Shown here piece by piece: positions 1 to 8,835 of a stretch of 64,000 nt of DNA; the first letter of the stretch is position 1; every line of letters starts with the position of its first letter. The position numbers and the translations under genes are program-made. Source of the stretch: Pseudomonas fluorescens (GTDB taxonomy: Bacteria > Pseudomonadota > Gammaproteobacteria > Pseudomonadales > Pseudomonadaceae); NCBI RefSeq assembly GCF_000730425.1, contig NZ_CP008896.1, forward strand, positions 2,294,001 to 2,358,000. Reading direction: 5' to 3'. The notes under the pieces were generated by a model. That model was given only the letters and a program-made list of their open reading frames with translations, was not told the DNA's origin and did not search any database.

Positions 1-1123
1 TCAGCGGGTCGAGTTCGTGGTGCCAACTGCCCCGGGCCCGGTCGATCAACTGGGTTTCACAGAACTCCCAGAATCGCCGGTACCAGACTTCGTAATGCCA
101 CTCGCCCGTGCGCTTGAGCAGGGCCTGGGCGGCCGCGCTGGCTTCGGCGTGGGTCCAATGCAGGCGCTCGCGCACCACCGGACGATAGTGCCAGTCCAGG
201 GTGTAGACCAAGCCCGGAGCACCGTCCACCGACCAACCATACTCGCAGGCACTGGCGAACAACCCCTTGGCATCCTCCAGCAGCCACTCTGGCGTGACGA
301 GCCCCGCCTGCTCGCGCGCAGCTTCAAGATGCAGCACCAGGCGCGCCCATTCAAACCCATGGCCGGGGGTGATGCCGTAGGGGCGAAAGCCATCGGCCGG
401 GTTGTCTTCGTTGTAGCGGTGCATGGGCTGCCAGTAGCGATCGAAATGTTCGATCACCATGAAATCATTGGCGCAGGCATGCTGATGGATCACCCGTTCG
501 ACAATGCGCAACGCCCGCCCCAACCAACGGGTGTCGCCGGTGACATCAGCCAGGGCCAGGAACGCTTCGGTTGCGTGCATATTGCTGTTGGCACCGCGGT
601 AGGCTTCCACGCCGCTCCAGTCCTGGGCAAAGGACTCAAGCATCGCGCCCTCCTCCTCGCACCAGAAATGCTGGTCGATGATCTGGATGGCCTGCGCCAG
701 CAAGGCTTGTGCCCCGGGCGCACCCGCCACCACCGCAGAACTGGCGGCCAGGGCGACAAAGGCGTGCAGGTAGGCAGCCTTGCCAGTATTTCCGTCACGC
801 GCGCCAGGGACGGCAAACCACCCGCCATGTTCGGCATCGTGCAACGGGCCACTGAGGCTGGCCACCCCATGTTCCACCAGCTCTGCATACCCCGGCAGGC
901 CTTGGGCGTGGGCCATGGCAAAGCTGTGGGTCATACGGGCGGTGTTCATGGTTTCGGCGTGGGCATCAGCGGGCAGTCGCCCCTGGACGTCGAGGTTGCC
1001 AAAACCCTCAGGCAGCCGGGAAGCCTTGGCAAAGCCCAGCAGGCGCTGGCCTTCGGCGGCGAGCCAGGCGTGATGGGCAGGTGCGTTCAGCCAACTGCTG
1101 GCAGGCAGTGGTTGGATGGTCAT
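1..1123 (-). CDS. AGE-family sugar epimerase/isomerase (partial, 3' end outside window)
   Basis: The frame is open from an ATG at 1123 down to the window edge (374 codons, no stop), so the C-terminus is missing. The protein is rich in Trp, His and Glu in the pattern of the N-acylglucosamine 2-epimerase / YihS mannose isomerase family, a cytoplasmic (alpha/alpha)6 barrel. Visible family-like stretches are GANSNMHATEAFLAL (about residue 180), ITPGHGFEWARL (about 250) and LHWTHAEASAAA (about 335), which carry the active-site histidines in relatives. The family interconverts aldoses and ketoses such as mannose and fructose; the exact substrate cannot be read from the sequence. A REP pair lies upstream. 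Confidence 0.82.
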   Translation of the reverse strand, partial: MTIQPLPASSWLNAPAHHAWLAAEGQRLLGFAKASRLPEGFGNLDVQGRLPADAHAETMNTARMTHSFAMAHAQGLPGYAELVEHGVASLSGPLHDAEHGGWFAVPGARDGNTGKAAYLHAFVALAASSAVVAGAPGAQALLAQAIQIIDQHFWCEEEGAMLESFAQDWSGVEAYRGANSNMHATEAFLALADVTGDTRWLGRALRIVERVIHQHACANDFMVIEHFDRYWQPMHRYNEDNPADGFRPYGITPGHGFEWARLVLHLEAAREQAGLVTPEWLLEDAKGLFASACEYGWSVDGAPGLVYTLDWHYRPVVRERLHWTHAEASAAAQALLKRTGEWHYEVWYRRFWEFCETQLIDRARGSWHHELDPL

Positions 1124-1224
1124 GGGTGGCCCTTTTTGTTTTTGTGGGATGAGCGCAGTCTAAACAAGGGCCGAGAAGGGACATGTAACGAAAGGGATGG
1201 CAAATGTCACCGACCGGTGACACT

Positions 1225-1310
1225 TGCAGGAGCCGGCTTGCACTGGCGATGGCGGCCTTGGAATCGGCGCAAGGCTACTGGCCTCATCGCCGGCAAGCCG
1301 GCTCCTACAG
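1225..1310. repeat. REP pair (REPIN)
   Basis: Two head-to-head copies of the Pseudomonas REP core: GGAGCCGGCTTGC at 1229-1241, with a slightly altered palindrome, and GCAAGCCGGCTCC at 1293-1305. Together they can fold into a long hairpin. The element sits between the sugar isomerase and the coiled-coil gene. Confidence 0.85.
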
Positions 1311-1318
1311 GAATTGGC

Positions 1319-2161
1319 TCATTGGCCCAGGGGCGTAGCCCTGGCCGGTGCGCTGACTTCCCGTTGCAGGTTCTGCATCTGGGTCTGCAAGGTCGTGATG
1401 TTACGGGTGGTCTGGATGCGGAACACGTCGAACTCTTTATTCGACGGCCCTTCGGTGGCGGCGCGATTGTCCAGTTCGCTCTTGATCACCAACAGGTCCT
1501 GCTCCAGGCGCGCGATGGCCGTGGCCGGGTTGCCCTGCTTCTTCAAGGTTGCCACATCCGTGCTCAATTCCTTGACTTCGGCATTCAATTTGGCGGTTTC
1601 GGCCTGCGCAGCCTTGAGCGCTGCCAGCTCGGTCGCCAGAGTCTGCACCTGGGCCTGCAACTGGGTATTGGCGCCGGTCAGTTCCGTGGTGCTGGCACTC
1701 ATCTGCGCCAGGCGCTTGTCCAGGTCGGTGGCCTGTCCCGCCACGCCCAACTGCTGCTTGCCCTGCTCCAGCAACTGGCTTTCCAACTGCTTGATCTGCA
1801 ATTTCAGCGCTTCGCTGCCGGTATTGACGCTGGCTTCGCTGGCCACCACTTTGCCGGAAATATCCTGCAAACGGCCGGCAGCCTCTTCGCTGATCCGCGC
1901 GAAGCTCTCCTGGGTCGCCACCAGTTGCTGCCCCATCAGGGAAATCTGCTGGAAACTCCACCACGCCAGGCCCGCGAAGGCGAACAGCAGCGCGCCGACC
2001 AGGGCCCACAACGGCCCGGTACTGGCGCTCTTGACCTTGACTACCGGTACCGGACGCGAGCGTATGGACGTGGCAGCGGTCGGCACAAAATCATCGTCGT
2101 CGCCAATGTCGGCCCGCAGGTTCGGCACATTGTCGAAGTCGTCTTTAGTATCGTTACGCAT
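1319..2161 (-). CDS. Inner-membrane protein with long coiled coil, unknown function
   Basis: This 280-residue protein starts with an acidic, charged tail (about residues 1-45), followed by one hydrophobic segment near residues 49-70 (GPLWALVGALLFAFAGLAWW). From about residue 75 to 265 it is Gln/Ala/Leu-rich with heptad spacing, suggesting a periplasmic coiled coil. No catalytic motif is visible. It lies behind the epimerase gene on the same strand with about 110 bp between. In the PAO1 gene order I remember, a hypothetical gene also sits here near argP. Possible roles are scaffolding or envelope structure, but this is inference from shape only. Confidence 0.7.
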   Translation of the reverse strand: MRNDTKDDFDNVPNLRADIGDDDDFVPTAATSIRSRPVPVVKVKSASTGPLWALVGALLFAFAGLAWWSFQQISLMGQQLVATQESFARISEEAAGRLQDISGKVVASEASVNTGSEALKLQIKQLESQLLEQGKQQLGVAGQATDLDKRLAQMSASTTELTGANTQLQAQVQTLATELAALKAAQAETAKLNAEVKELSTDVATLKKQGNPATAIARLEQDLLVIKSELDNRAATEGPSNKEFDVFRIQTTRNITTLQTQMQNLQREVSAPARATPLGQ

Positions 2162-2272
2162 GAATCAACCTTGAAATAGCCACATAAAAAACCAAGCGGC
2201 GGGAGTATAAACCCCTTGCCCTGCGCCTTGGTCGACCTTCAACCGAAAAATCGGTTCCCGGTGTTGCCGACG

Positions 2273-3271
2273 CTATTTGGAGACCGGCTCCTGGACTTTC
2301 CACCAGTGGCAAAACTCATCGAGGGCGGTCCACAGGCTGACCTTGGGCTGGTAGTCGAGATAGTGTCGCGCGCGGCTGATATCGAGGGTGAAATCCTTGT
2401 TCATCACCTGCATCCCCAGGCGTGACAGGGACGGTTCCGGACGCCCCGGCCACATCGCACAGAAGGCTTCATTGAGCGCGGCAACGCTGTAGGACAGGCC
2501 GTAGGAACGGTAACGCGTGACCTGGGGCATTTCCATCTGGCGCATCACGTAGTTGATTACATCCCACACCGGCACCGGGGTGCCATTACTGATGTTGTAG
2601 GCCTTGCCCAACGCCGAACCGGTGGCCAGCAGGCTACTGAGCAAGGCTTCGTTGAGGTTGTGCACGCTGGTGAAGTCGACCTTGTTCAGGCCATCGCCAA
2701 CGATGGCCAGGCGATTCTTGCGCTGCATTTTCAACAGGCGCGGGAAGATGCTCATATCGCCAGCGCCGGTGACAAAACGTGGGCGCAGCGCCAGTACTTC
2801 AAGGCCGAACTCCTGGGCACCGAAGACTTTTTGTTCGGCCAGGTATTTAGTGGCTGCATAAGGATGCTTGAAGCGCTTGGGCACTTGCTCTTCGGTCAGC
2901 CCCAGGTAATCGCGGCCATCGAAATAGATCGACGGCGACGACAGGTGTACCAGGCGCCCGACCCGTTGTTTCAGGCACGCTTCCACCACGTTTTCGGTGA
3001 CCTGCACATTGCCCTGATAGAAATCCTGGTAACGCCCCCACAGCCCCACGGCGCCAGCGCAGTGGACCACGGCTTCGACGTCGCGGCACAGGTCGCGTAC
3101 CAGGTCCGGATCATTCAGGTCACCCTGGATAAACTCGGCACCGCGCCTTACCAGATGCTCGACACCCTCGGCCCGCCGCCCGTTGACCCGTACCTCCAGG
3201 CCCTGCTCAAGGGCAAAACGCGCAAAGCGTCCGCCAATGAAACCGCTTGCGCCGGTGACCAGAATTTTCAT
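2273..3271 (-). CDS. NAD(P)-dependent epimerase/dehydratase, 3-beta-HSD type
   Basis: A 332-residue extended short-chain dehydrogenase. The N-terminus MKILVTGASGFIGG gives the GxxGxxG dinucleotide-binding turn, and YAATKYLAE near residue 140 is the YxxxK catalytic pair. The acidic residue after the second strand is replaced by a stretch with Arg (VRVNGRR), which would fit NADP rather than NAD. Overall pattern resembles the 3-beta-hydroxysteroid dehydrogenase/isomerase or OleD-like group; the substrate is not apparent. The ATG at 3271 follows an AT-rich upstream stretch. It is separated from argP by about 50 bp and transcribed in the same direction, so cotranscription with argP is possible. 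Confidence 0.85.
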   Translation of the reverse strand: MKILVTGASGFIGGRFARFALEQGLEVRVNGRRAEGVEHLVRRGAEFIQGDLNDPDLVRDLCRDVEAVVHCAGAVGLWGRYQDFYQGNVQVTENVVEACLKQRVGRLVHLSSPSIYFDGRDYLGLTEEQVPKRFKHPYAATKYLAEQKVFGAQEFGLEVLALRPRFVTGAGDMSIFPRLLKMQRKNRLAIVGDGLNKVDFTSVHNLNEALLSSLLATGSALGKAYNISNGTPVPVWDVINYVMRQMEMPQVTRYRSYGLSYSVAALNEAFCAMWPGRPEPSLSRLGMQVMNKDFTLDISRARHYLDYQPKVSLWTALDEFCHWWKVQEPVSK

Positions 3272-3324
3272 GTATTACTCCGTGTTCTTTCATTTTTCAT
3301 CGCCGTTGCGTTGACGCCGAACAA

Positions 3325-4218
3325 TCACGCCAACGGCACCAGCAATTGGCCAGTTGCCCGCGCCAGATGTTCGGTCAACAAACCGAGCAATTGCCCACCA
3401 CTGCGCCAATGATGCCAGTACAGCGGCACATCGATGGGTTTATCTGGCAACAACTCCACCAGCACGCCCCGTTGCAATTGCTCACGCACCTGCAACTCCG
3501 GCACTAACCCCCAGCCCAGGCCCGCCTCGGTCAGGCGGATAAAACCTTCGGACGATGGGCATAAATGGTGCTCGAAACCGCCATCCACGCCCAGCGATGC
3601 CAGGTAGCGGTGTTGCAGGAAATCATCCGGGCCAAACACCAGCGCCGGGGTGCGCGCCAATTGCTCGGCCCGCACCCCGCCAGGAAAGTGCCGGGCAATA
3701 AACGCCGGGCTGGCCAGCGCCCGATAGCGCATGGCCCCCAGCAACAGGCTGCGGGCTCCGGCCACCGGACGTTCGCTGGCGCAAACGCAGGCTGCCACTT
3801 CGCCGGCACGCATGCGTTTGAGGCCGACGGTCTGGTCCTCCACCACCAAATCCAACAGCAAATGTTGCTCGGCGCAAAAATCACCCACCGCCTGCGCCCA
3901 CCAGGTCGCCAGGCTGTCGGCGTTCAGGGCAATGCGCAGCCGCTCGGGCATCCCCTCTTCATCCAGGGCCGGCACCTGGCTTTGCAGGTCGCGCTCCAGC
4001 AAACGCACCTGCTGCACATGGTTGAGCAGGCGCCGGCCTATTTCCGTGGGGGTCGGCGGGGTCGCGCGCACCAGCACCGGCTGGCCGACGCGCGCTTCGA
4101 GCAATTTGATGCGCTGGGAGATCGCCGATTGCGATACACCCAGCACTTGGGCACCACGCTCGAACCCGGCTTGTTCCACTACCGCTGCCAGGGCAGACAG
4201 TAATTTATAGTCGAGCAT
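3325..4218 (-). CDS. argP: LysR-family regulator ArgP (IciA)
   Basis: A 297-residue LysR regulator. The winged helix-turn-helix fills residues 1-60 (QVLGVSQSAISQRIKLLEAR is the recognition region); the effector domain follows. The sequence and the position, divergent from argO two genes away, identify ArgP, the arginine/lysine-responsive activator of the exporter gene argO. The 102-bp divergent gap to the ACT-domain gene probably holds its operator. Known biology in E. coli: with arginine ArgP activates argO; with lysine it stalls RNA polymerase. Whether the ACT-domain gene here belongs to the same regulon is inference. Confidence 0.93.
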   Translation of the reverse strand: MLDYKLLSALAAVVEQAGFERGAQVLGVSQSAISQRIKLLEARVGQPVLVRATPPTPTEIGRRLLNHVQQVRLLERDLQSQVPALDEEGMPERLRIALNADSLATWWAQAVGDFCAEQHLLLDLVVEDQTVGLKRMRAGEVAACVCASERPVAGARSLLLGAMRYRALASPAFIARHFPGGVRAEQLARTPALVFGPDDFLQHRYLASLGVDGGFEHHLCPSSEGFIRLTEAGLGWGLVPELQVREQLQRGVLVELLPDKPIDVPLYWHHWRSGGQLLGLLTEHLARATGQLLVPLA

Positions 4219-4320
4219 CAGTTTTCCTAATGAGCGATGAGCAGTATTGATTTTTCTTATACAGCGTCACACCGGAGAATGACCAGCATCCCGTGTTTAC
4301 TTTCTATCAAGGATCTCCCA

Positions 4321-4719
4321 ATGGCTGGCGAAACCGCCCTGGCAACCCTGCTGCGCAGCATGAGCCCACAGCTCAATACAGGCGATTATGTGTTCTGTAC
4401 CCTGGCCGACCACCGCCTGCCAGATTGCGAGGTGATCGGCAGCTTTCGCGAGCAGGAAGGCTTGACGGTGATTGTCGAACGCCAGCAGGCCGAACAGGCC
4501 GGCCTGGCCTTCGAGTATGTGGCGGCCTGGATCACCTTGAACGTGCATTCGGCCCTTGAAGCCGTGGGCCTGACTGCCGCCTTCGCCAGCACCCTGGGGC
4601 GTGCCGGGATCAGTTGCAATGTGGTCGCCGGCTACTACCACGACCACCTGTTTGTTGGCCGTGATGACGCCGAGCGCGCAATGGATGTGTTGCAACAACT
4701 GGCGGCGGGCGTGGAGTAA
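4321..4719 (+). CDS. ACT-domain protein (DUF2241-like)
   Basis: A 132-residue small protein. I chose the ATG at 4321 because AAGGAT lies 6 bases upstream and the protein then begins at the conserved MAGETALATLL; an in-frame upstream ATG at 4237 would add 28 unlikely residues. The C-terminal half (from about WITLNVHSALEAVGLTAA) has the pattern of an ACT fold, which binds amino acids. It lies between argP and argO and ends 5 bp before argO, so it is very likely cotranscribed with the exporter. A role in amino-acid sensing is a reasonable guess; no activity is known to me. Confidence 0.88.
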   Translation: MAGETALATLLRSMSPQLNTGDYVFCTLADHRLPDCEVIGSFREQEGLTVIVERQQAEQAGLAFEYVAAWITLNVHSALEAVGLTAAFASTLGRAGISCNVVAGYYHDHLFVGRDDAERAMDVLQQLAAGVE

Positions 4720-4724
4720 ATCCT

Positions 4725-5324
4725 ATGTGGCAGAGTTATGTTAACGGCCTGCTGGTGGCCCTCGGGTTGATCATGGCCATCGGTACGCAAAACGCATTTG
4801 TGCTGGCACAGAGCCTGCGTCGCGAACATCACCTGCCGGTGGCGGCCTTGTGCGTGGTGTGTGATGCACTGCTGGTGGCCGCCGGAGTATTTGGCCTGGC
4901 GACAGTACTGGCACATAACCCTGTGCTGCTGGCGGTTGCGCGCTGGGGCGGCGCGGCGTTCCTGCTGTGGTACGGCGCCCTGGCTTTGCGCCGGGCCTGT
5001 TCGCGGCAAAGCCTGGGGCAAGGCGAAGGCCATAAGGTACGCTCATTGCGCGCGGTGATGCTCAGCGCCCTGGCCGTGACCCTGCTCAACCCCCATGTGT
5101 ACCTGGACACGGTTTTACTGATCGGATCCCTGGGCGCCCAACAAACCGAGCCGGGCGCTTATGTCGCAGGCGCCGCCAGCGCTTCGTTGCTGTGGTTTTC
5201 CGCCCTGGCCCTCGGCGCGGCGTGGCTGGCCCCTTGGCTGGCGCGCCCGGCCACATGGCGCCTGCTGGACCTGCTGGTGGCAGTGATGATGTTCAGCGTG
5301 GCCTATCAATTGATCAGCACCTGA
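4725..5324 (+). CDS. argO: Arginine/lysine exporter ArgO (LysE family)
   Basis: A 199-residue membrane protein with about six transmembrane segments. The N-terminal block LIMAIGTQNAFVLAQSLRRE and the later LNPHVYLDTVLLIGSLGA are LysE/ArgO family signatures. It exports basic amino acids and prevents toxic build-up of arginine or the analogue canavanine. It follows the ACT-domain gene by 5 bp. ArgP, encoded divergently upstream, is the expected activator. Confidence 0.92.
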   Translation: MWQSYVNGLLVALGLIMAIGTQNAFVLAQSLRREHHLPVAALCVVCDALLVAAGVFGLATVLAHNPVLLAVARWGGAAFLLWYGALALRRACSRQSLGQGEGHKVRSLRAVMLSALAVTLLNPHVYLDTVLLIGSLGAQQTEPGAYVAGAASASLLWFSALALGAAWLAPWLARPATWRLLDLLVAVMMFSVAYQLIST

Positions 5325-5392
5325 GCAATATTCCAAAACGCTCTGGAACCTCTATTCCACACAGTTGTTGCGTGGTTTTGCCGCACCCCCGG

Positions 5393-5401
5393 TGCTATGA
5401 T
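5393..5401 (+). promoter_or_regulatory. Candidate extended -10 promoter for sodB
   Basis: TGCTATGAT fits an extended -10 element (TGn-TATGAT) about 100 bases before the sodB start. No convincing -35 hexamer is seen at the usual distance, as is common for extended -10 promoters. Confidence 0.35.
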
Positions 5402-5502
5402 CCAGCCCCTGCGCCGCAAAGAGTACAAACTCCCCGGCGCTTGTTTGGCCGCCCGTGATCGGCCTTGCGCTCACCGCAACTGACCTGATTAGGAGAATCA
5501 TC

Positions 5503-6099
5503 ATGGCTTTCGAATTGCCGCCGCTGCCCTACGCACACGATGCCCTGCAGCCGCACATCTCCAAGGAAACCCTGGAGTACCACCACGACAAGCACCACAA
5601 CACCTATGTCGTGAACCTGAACAACCTGGTGCCTGGCACCGAGTTCGAAGGCAAGACCCTGGAAGAGATCGTCAAGTCCTCTTCGGGTGGCATCTTCAAC
5701 AACGCCGCTCAGGTCTGGAACCACACCTTCTACTGGAACTGCCTGGCGCCAAACGCCGGTGGTCAACCGACTGGCGCACTGGCTGAAGCGATCAACGCTG
5801 CATTCGGTTCGTTCGACAAGTTCAAGGAAGAGTTCACCAAGACTTCGGTCGGCACCTTCGGTTCCGGTTGGGGCTGGCTGGTGAAAAAGGCTGACGGCTC
5901 CCTGGCCCTGGCCAGCACCATCGGCGCCGGCAACCCGCTGACCAGCGGCGACACCCCGCTGCTGACCTGCGACGTCTGGGAACACGCCTACTACATCGAC
6001 TACCGCAACGTACGTCCAAAGTATGTAGAAGCGTTCTGGAACCTGGTCAACTGGAAGTTCGTGGCTGAGCAGTTCGAAGGCAAGACCTTCACTGCCTAA
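5503..6099 (+). CDS. sodB: Iron superoxide dismutase SodB
   Basis: A 198-residue Fe/Mn superoxide dismutase that converts superoxide to hydrogen peroxide and oxygen in the cytoplasm. Metal-ligand regions are visible: the His-rich helix after [20 protein letters not shown], and [11 protein letters not shown] with the Asp and His ligands. The sequence [16 protein letters not shown] is typical of the iron-type enzyme. The ATG follows AGGAGA by 7 bases. A clear intrinsic terminator follows, so the gene is probably monocistronic. Iron-dependent control is known in relatives, but I did not find a clear Fur box. Confidence 0.97.
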   Translation: MAFELPPLPYAHDALQPHISKETLEYHHDKHHNTYVVNLNNLVPGTEFEGKTLEEIVKSSSGGIFNNAAQVWNHTFYWNCLAPNAGGQPTGALAEAINAAFGSFDKFKEEFTKTSVGTFGSGWGWLVKKADGSLALASTIGAGNPLTSGDTPLLTCDVWEHAYYIDYRNVRPKYVEAFWNLVNWKFVAEQFEGKTFTA

Positions 6100-6120
6100 G
6101 CAACCCTTGCAGTAAAGGAG

Positions 6121-6144
6121 CCCGGCGATTGCCGGGCTTTTTTT
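6121..6144 (+). terminator. Rho-independent terminator of sodB
   Basis: CCCGGC-GATT-GCCGGG stem-loop followed directly by CTTTTTTT, 21 bases after the sodB stop. Confidence 0.92.
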
Positions 6145-6242
6145 ATCCGACAACACACCAGCCTCAGCGGAACTCACAGCAAGGAATTGGCCACAGAGTG
6201 GGTGAGAGAAATAACTTCCTCATCTATTTAGGAGTATCAACT

Positions 6243-6431
6243 ATGGGTGGACTAATGAGCGGTGTGATGGGGGCAGCCTTGCCAGTAATAGGGCAGCTTA
6301 TGGGAGCGCTAGCGTCAACGGCGGCGAACATGCTGAACGGCGTATCAGGTGTCGGCGCGGATCATGCGCAGAATTTCGGAAAAATTGCCGAAGATGTACA
6401 CGTTAAAACCCATATGAACATTACTTACTAA
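6243..6431 (+). CDS. Small glycine/alanine-rich hydrophobic peptide, unknown
   Basis: A 62-residue open frame with a good ribosome-binding site (TTAGGAG, 9 bases before ATG). Residues 1-36 are hydrophobic and glycine-rich with GxxxG/AxxxG spacing (MGGLMSGVMGAALPVIGQLM); the remainder (about 37-62) is polar. There is no cleavable signal peptide. The shape resembles membrane-active peptides or type III pilin/needle-like small proteins, but I do not recognise a family. It lies between sodB and bifA, a spot where I remember no gene in PAO1, so it may be lineage specific. Confidence 0.55.
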   Translation: MGGLMSGVMGAALPVIGQLMGALASTAANMLNGVSGVGADHAQNFGKIAEDVHVKTHMNITY

Positions 6432-6622
6432 TCTGTAAGACAACCGAAGAAACTCTCGCAGCAGGCCAAAAGGGCGGCGGATTTGCTCCATCTACCGCCC
6501 TCCCGCCCCTCATCGACTAGGCTCCAGACGTTCCACACCGCATTGTTCCTTTGACTGCCACCACGGGATTGCCAATACTCATGGCATATTGAGGTTACCC
6601 GCAAGGAACAAGGAATGACCCT

Positions 6623-8674
6623 TTGAAGCTGGAACTCAAAAACAGCTTGTCGGTGAAATTGCTCCGGGTGGTGCTGCTGTCGGCACTGATAGTGGGCGTT
6701 GCACTGAGCGTGGCGCAGATCGTCTTTGATGCCTACAAGACTCGCCAGGCCGTGGCAGGCGATGCCCAGCGCATTCTGGACATGTTTCGCGACCCCTCGA
6801 CCCAGGCCGTCTACAGCCTGGATCGTGAGATGGGTATGCAGGTCATCGAGGGTTTGTTTCAGGATGATGCAGTGCGTATGGCCTCCATTGGCCATCCCAA
6901 CGAACCCATGCTCGCCGAAAAGAGCCGAGACCTACAGCACTCCCCAAGCCGCTGGCTGACGGACGTGATTCTTGGCCAGGAACGCACCTTCACCACGCCA
7001 CTGGTGGGGCGCGGGCCCTACAGCGAGTATTACGGCGACCTGAGCATCACCCTCGATACTGCGACCTATGGCCAGGGCTTTATCGTCAATTCGGTGATCA
7101 TCTTTATCTCCGGGGTACTGCGTGCCCTGGCCATGGGCCTGGTGTTGTACCTGGTCTATCACTGGCTGCTGACCAAGCCATTGTCGCGGATCATCAGCCA
7201 TCTGAGCTCGATCAACCCTGACCGCCCCAGCGAACACAAGATCCCGCAGCTCAAGGGCCACGAGAAAAACGAGCTGGGCCTGTGGATCAACACCGCCAAC
7301 CAGTTGCTGGCGTCTATCGAGCGCAACACTCACCTGCGCCACGAGGCGGAAAACAGCCTGCTGCGCATGGCCCAGTACGACTTTCTCACCGGCCTGCCCA
7401 ACCGCCAGAAACTGCAGGAGCAACTGGACAAGATCCTGGTCGACGCCGGTCGCCGGCAACGCCGGGTCGCAGTTTTGTGCGTAGGGCTGGATGACTTCAA
7501 GAGCGTCAACGAGCAGTACACCTACCAGGCCGGCGACCAATTGCTGCTGGCCCTGGCCGACCGCCTGCGTGCCCACAGTGGCCGTCTCGGCGCCCTCGCC
7601 CGCCTGGGTGGCGACCAGTTCGCTCTGGTCCAGGCCGATATCGAGCAACCCTACGAAGCCGCCGAGCTGGCACAAAGCATTCTCGATGACCTGGAAGCCG
7701 AGTTCGCCCTCGATCACGAACAGATCCGCCTGCGTGCCACCATCGGTATTACGTTGTTCCCCGAAGACGGCGACAGCACCGAGAAACTGCTGCAAAAGGC
7801 CGAGCAGACCATGACCCTGGCCAAGAGCCGCTCGCGCAACCGCTACCAGTTCTACATCGCCAGTGTCGACAGCGAGATGCGCCGTCGCCGCGAACTGGAG
7901 AAAGACCTGCGCGAAGCCCTGGGCCGCGATCAGTTTCACCTGGTGTACCAACCGCAGATCAGTTATGTCGATCATCGCGTGGTCGGCGTCGAGGCGCTGA
8001 TTCGCTGGCAGCACCCGGAACACGGCATGGTGCCGCCCGACCTGTTTATCCCGCTGGCGGAACAGAACGGCACCATCATCGCCATCGGCGAATGGGTGCT
8101 GGACCAGGCCTGCCGGCAACTGCGCGAATGGCATGACCTGGGGTTCATCGAGTTACGCATGGCGGTCAACCTGTCCACGGTACAACTGCACCACGCCGAG
8201 CTGCCACGGGTAGTGAATAATCTGCTGCAGATCTATCGCCTGCCACCGCGCAGCCTGGAACTGGAGGTGACCGAAACCGGCCTGATGGACGACATCAGCA
8301 CCGCCGCCCAGCACTTGCTGAGCCTGCGTCGCTCCGGCGCGTTGATTGCCATCGACGACTTCGGCACCGGCTATTCCTCCCTCAGTTACCTGAAAAGCCT
8401 GCCCCTGGACAAAATCAAGATCGACAAGAGCTTTGTCCAGGACCTGTTGGATGACGACGACGATGCCACCATCGTGCGGGCGATCATCCAGTTGGGCAAA
8501 AGCCTGGGCATGCAGGTCATCGCCGAAGGGGTAGAAACCCCCGAGCAGGAAGCCTACGTCATCAGCGAAGGCTGCCACGAAGGCCAGGGCTATCACTACA
8601 GCAAACCCTTGCCAGCACGGGAACTGGCGGCCTACCTCAAGCAAGCCGAGCGCAATAACGCCGCTATCCTGTAA
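6623..8674 (+). CDS. bifA: Cyclic-di-GMP phosphodiesterase BifA (GGDQF-EAL)
   Basis: A 683-residue membrane protein. Two transmembrane segments (about residues 11-33 and 157-180) flank a periplasmic sensor region; a HAMP-like linker is followed by a GGDEF domain whose motif is degenerate (RLGGDQF, about residue 330) and an EAL domain with intact GVEALIRW, VTETGLMDD, DDFGTG and AEGVETPEQ. The GGDQF sequence and position next to sodB match P. aeruginosa BifA, which degrades c-di-GMP, lowers biofilm formation and promotes swarming. The start is TTG at 6623, preceded by AAGGAA; the nearby ATG at 6615 is in a frame that stops at once. Confidence 0.93.
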   Translation: MKLELKNSLSVKLLRVVLLSALIVGVALSVAQIVFDAYKTRQAVAGDAQRILDMFRDPSTQAVYSLDREMGMQVIEGLFQDDAVRMASIGHPNEPMLAEKSRDLQHSPSRWLTDVILGQERTFTTPLVGRGPYSEYYGDLSITLDTATYGQGFIVNSVIIFISGVLRALAMGLVLYLVYHWLLTKPLSRIISHLSSINPDRPSEHKIPQLKGHEKNELGLWINTANQLLASIERNTHLRHEAENSLLRMAQYDFLTGLPNRQKLQEQLDKILVDAGRRQRRVAVLCVGLDDFKSVNEQYTYQAGDQLLLALADRLRAHSGRLGALARLGGDQFALVQADIEQPYEAAELAQSILDDLEAEFALDHEQIRLRATIGITLFPEDGDSTEKLLQKAEQTMTLAKSRSRNRYQFYIASVDSEMRRRRELEKDLREALGRDQFHLVYQPQISYVDHRVVGVEALIRWQHPEHGMVPPDLFIPLAEQNGTIIAIGEWVLDQACRQLREWHDLGFIELRMAVNLSTVQLHHAELPRVVNNLLQIYRLPPRSLELEVTETGLMDDISTAAQHLLSLRRSGALIAIDDFGTGYSSLSYLKSLPLDKIKIDKSFVQDLLDDDDDATIVRAIIQLGKSLGMQVIAEGVETPEQEAYVISEGCHEGQGYHYSKPLPARELAAYLKQAERNNAAIL

Positions 8675-8835
8675 AACCATGATGGCCACCCGAGACATCA
8701 CCTTGGGTGGTCGATGCCCGAATGTTGATTTTTTACTGCGTTAACTCTTTACAGAAAATGCAAATCTTTCGCATTATGTCGCAGTTTTGCGCGCCGCACT
8801 GCGCCCCGACCCACTACCGAAGCAGGATGTTCGCC

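Noticed and set aside
17..2179. Long open frame on the plus strand (720 codons)
   Set aside because: It is antisense to the AGE-family gene and the coiled-coil gene, which both have clear family patterns; its translation shows no domain and is a GC-skew artefact.
8685..8710. CCACCC...GGGTGG inverted repeat after bifA
   Set aside because: Short stem, long loop and no T run; not convincing as a terminator.
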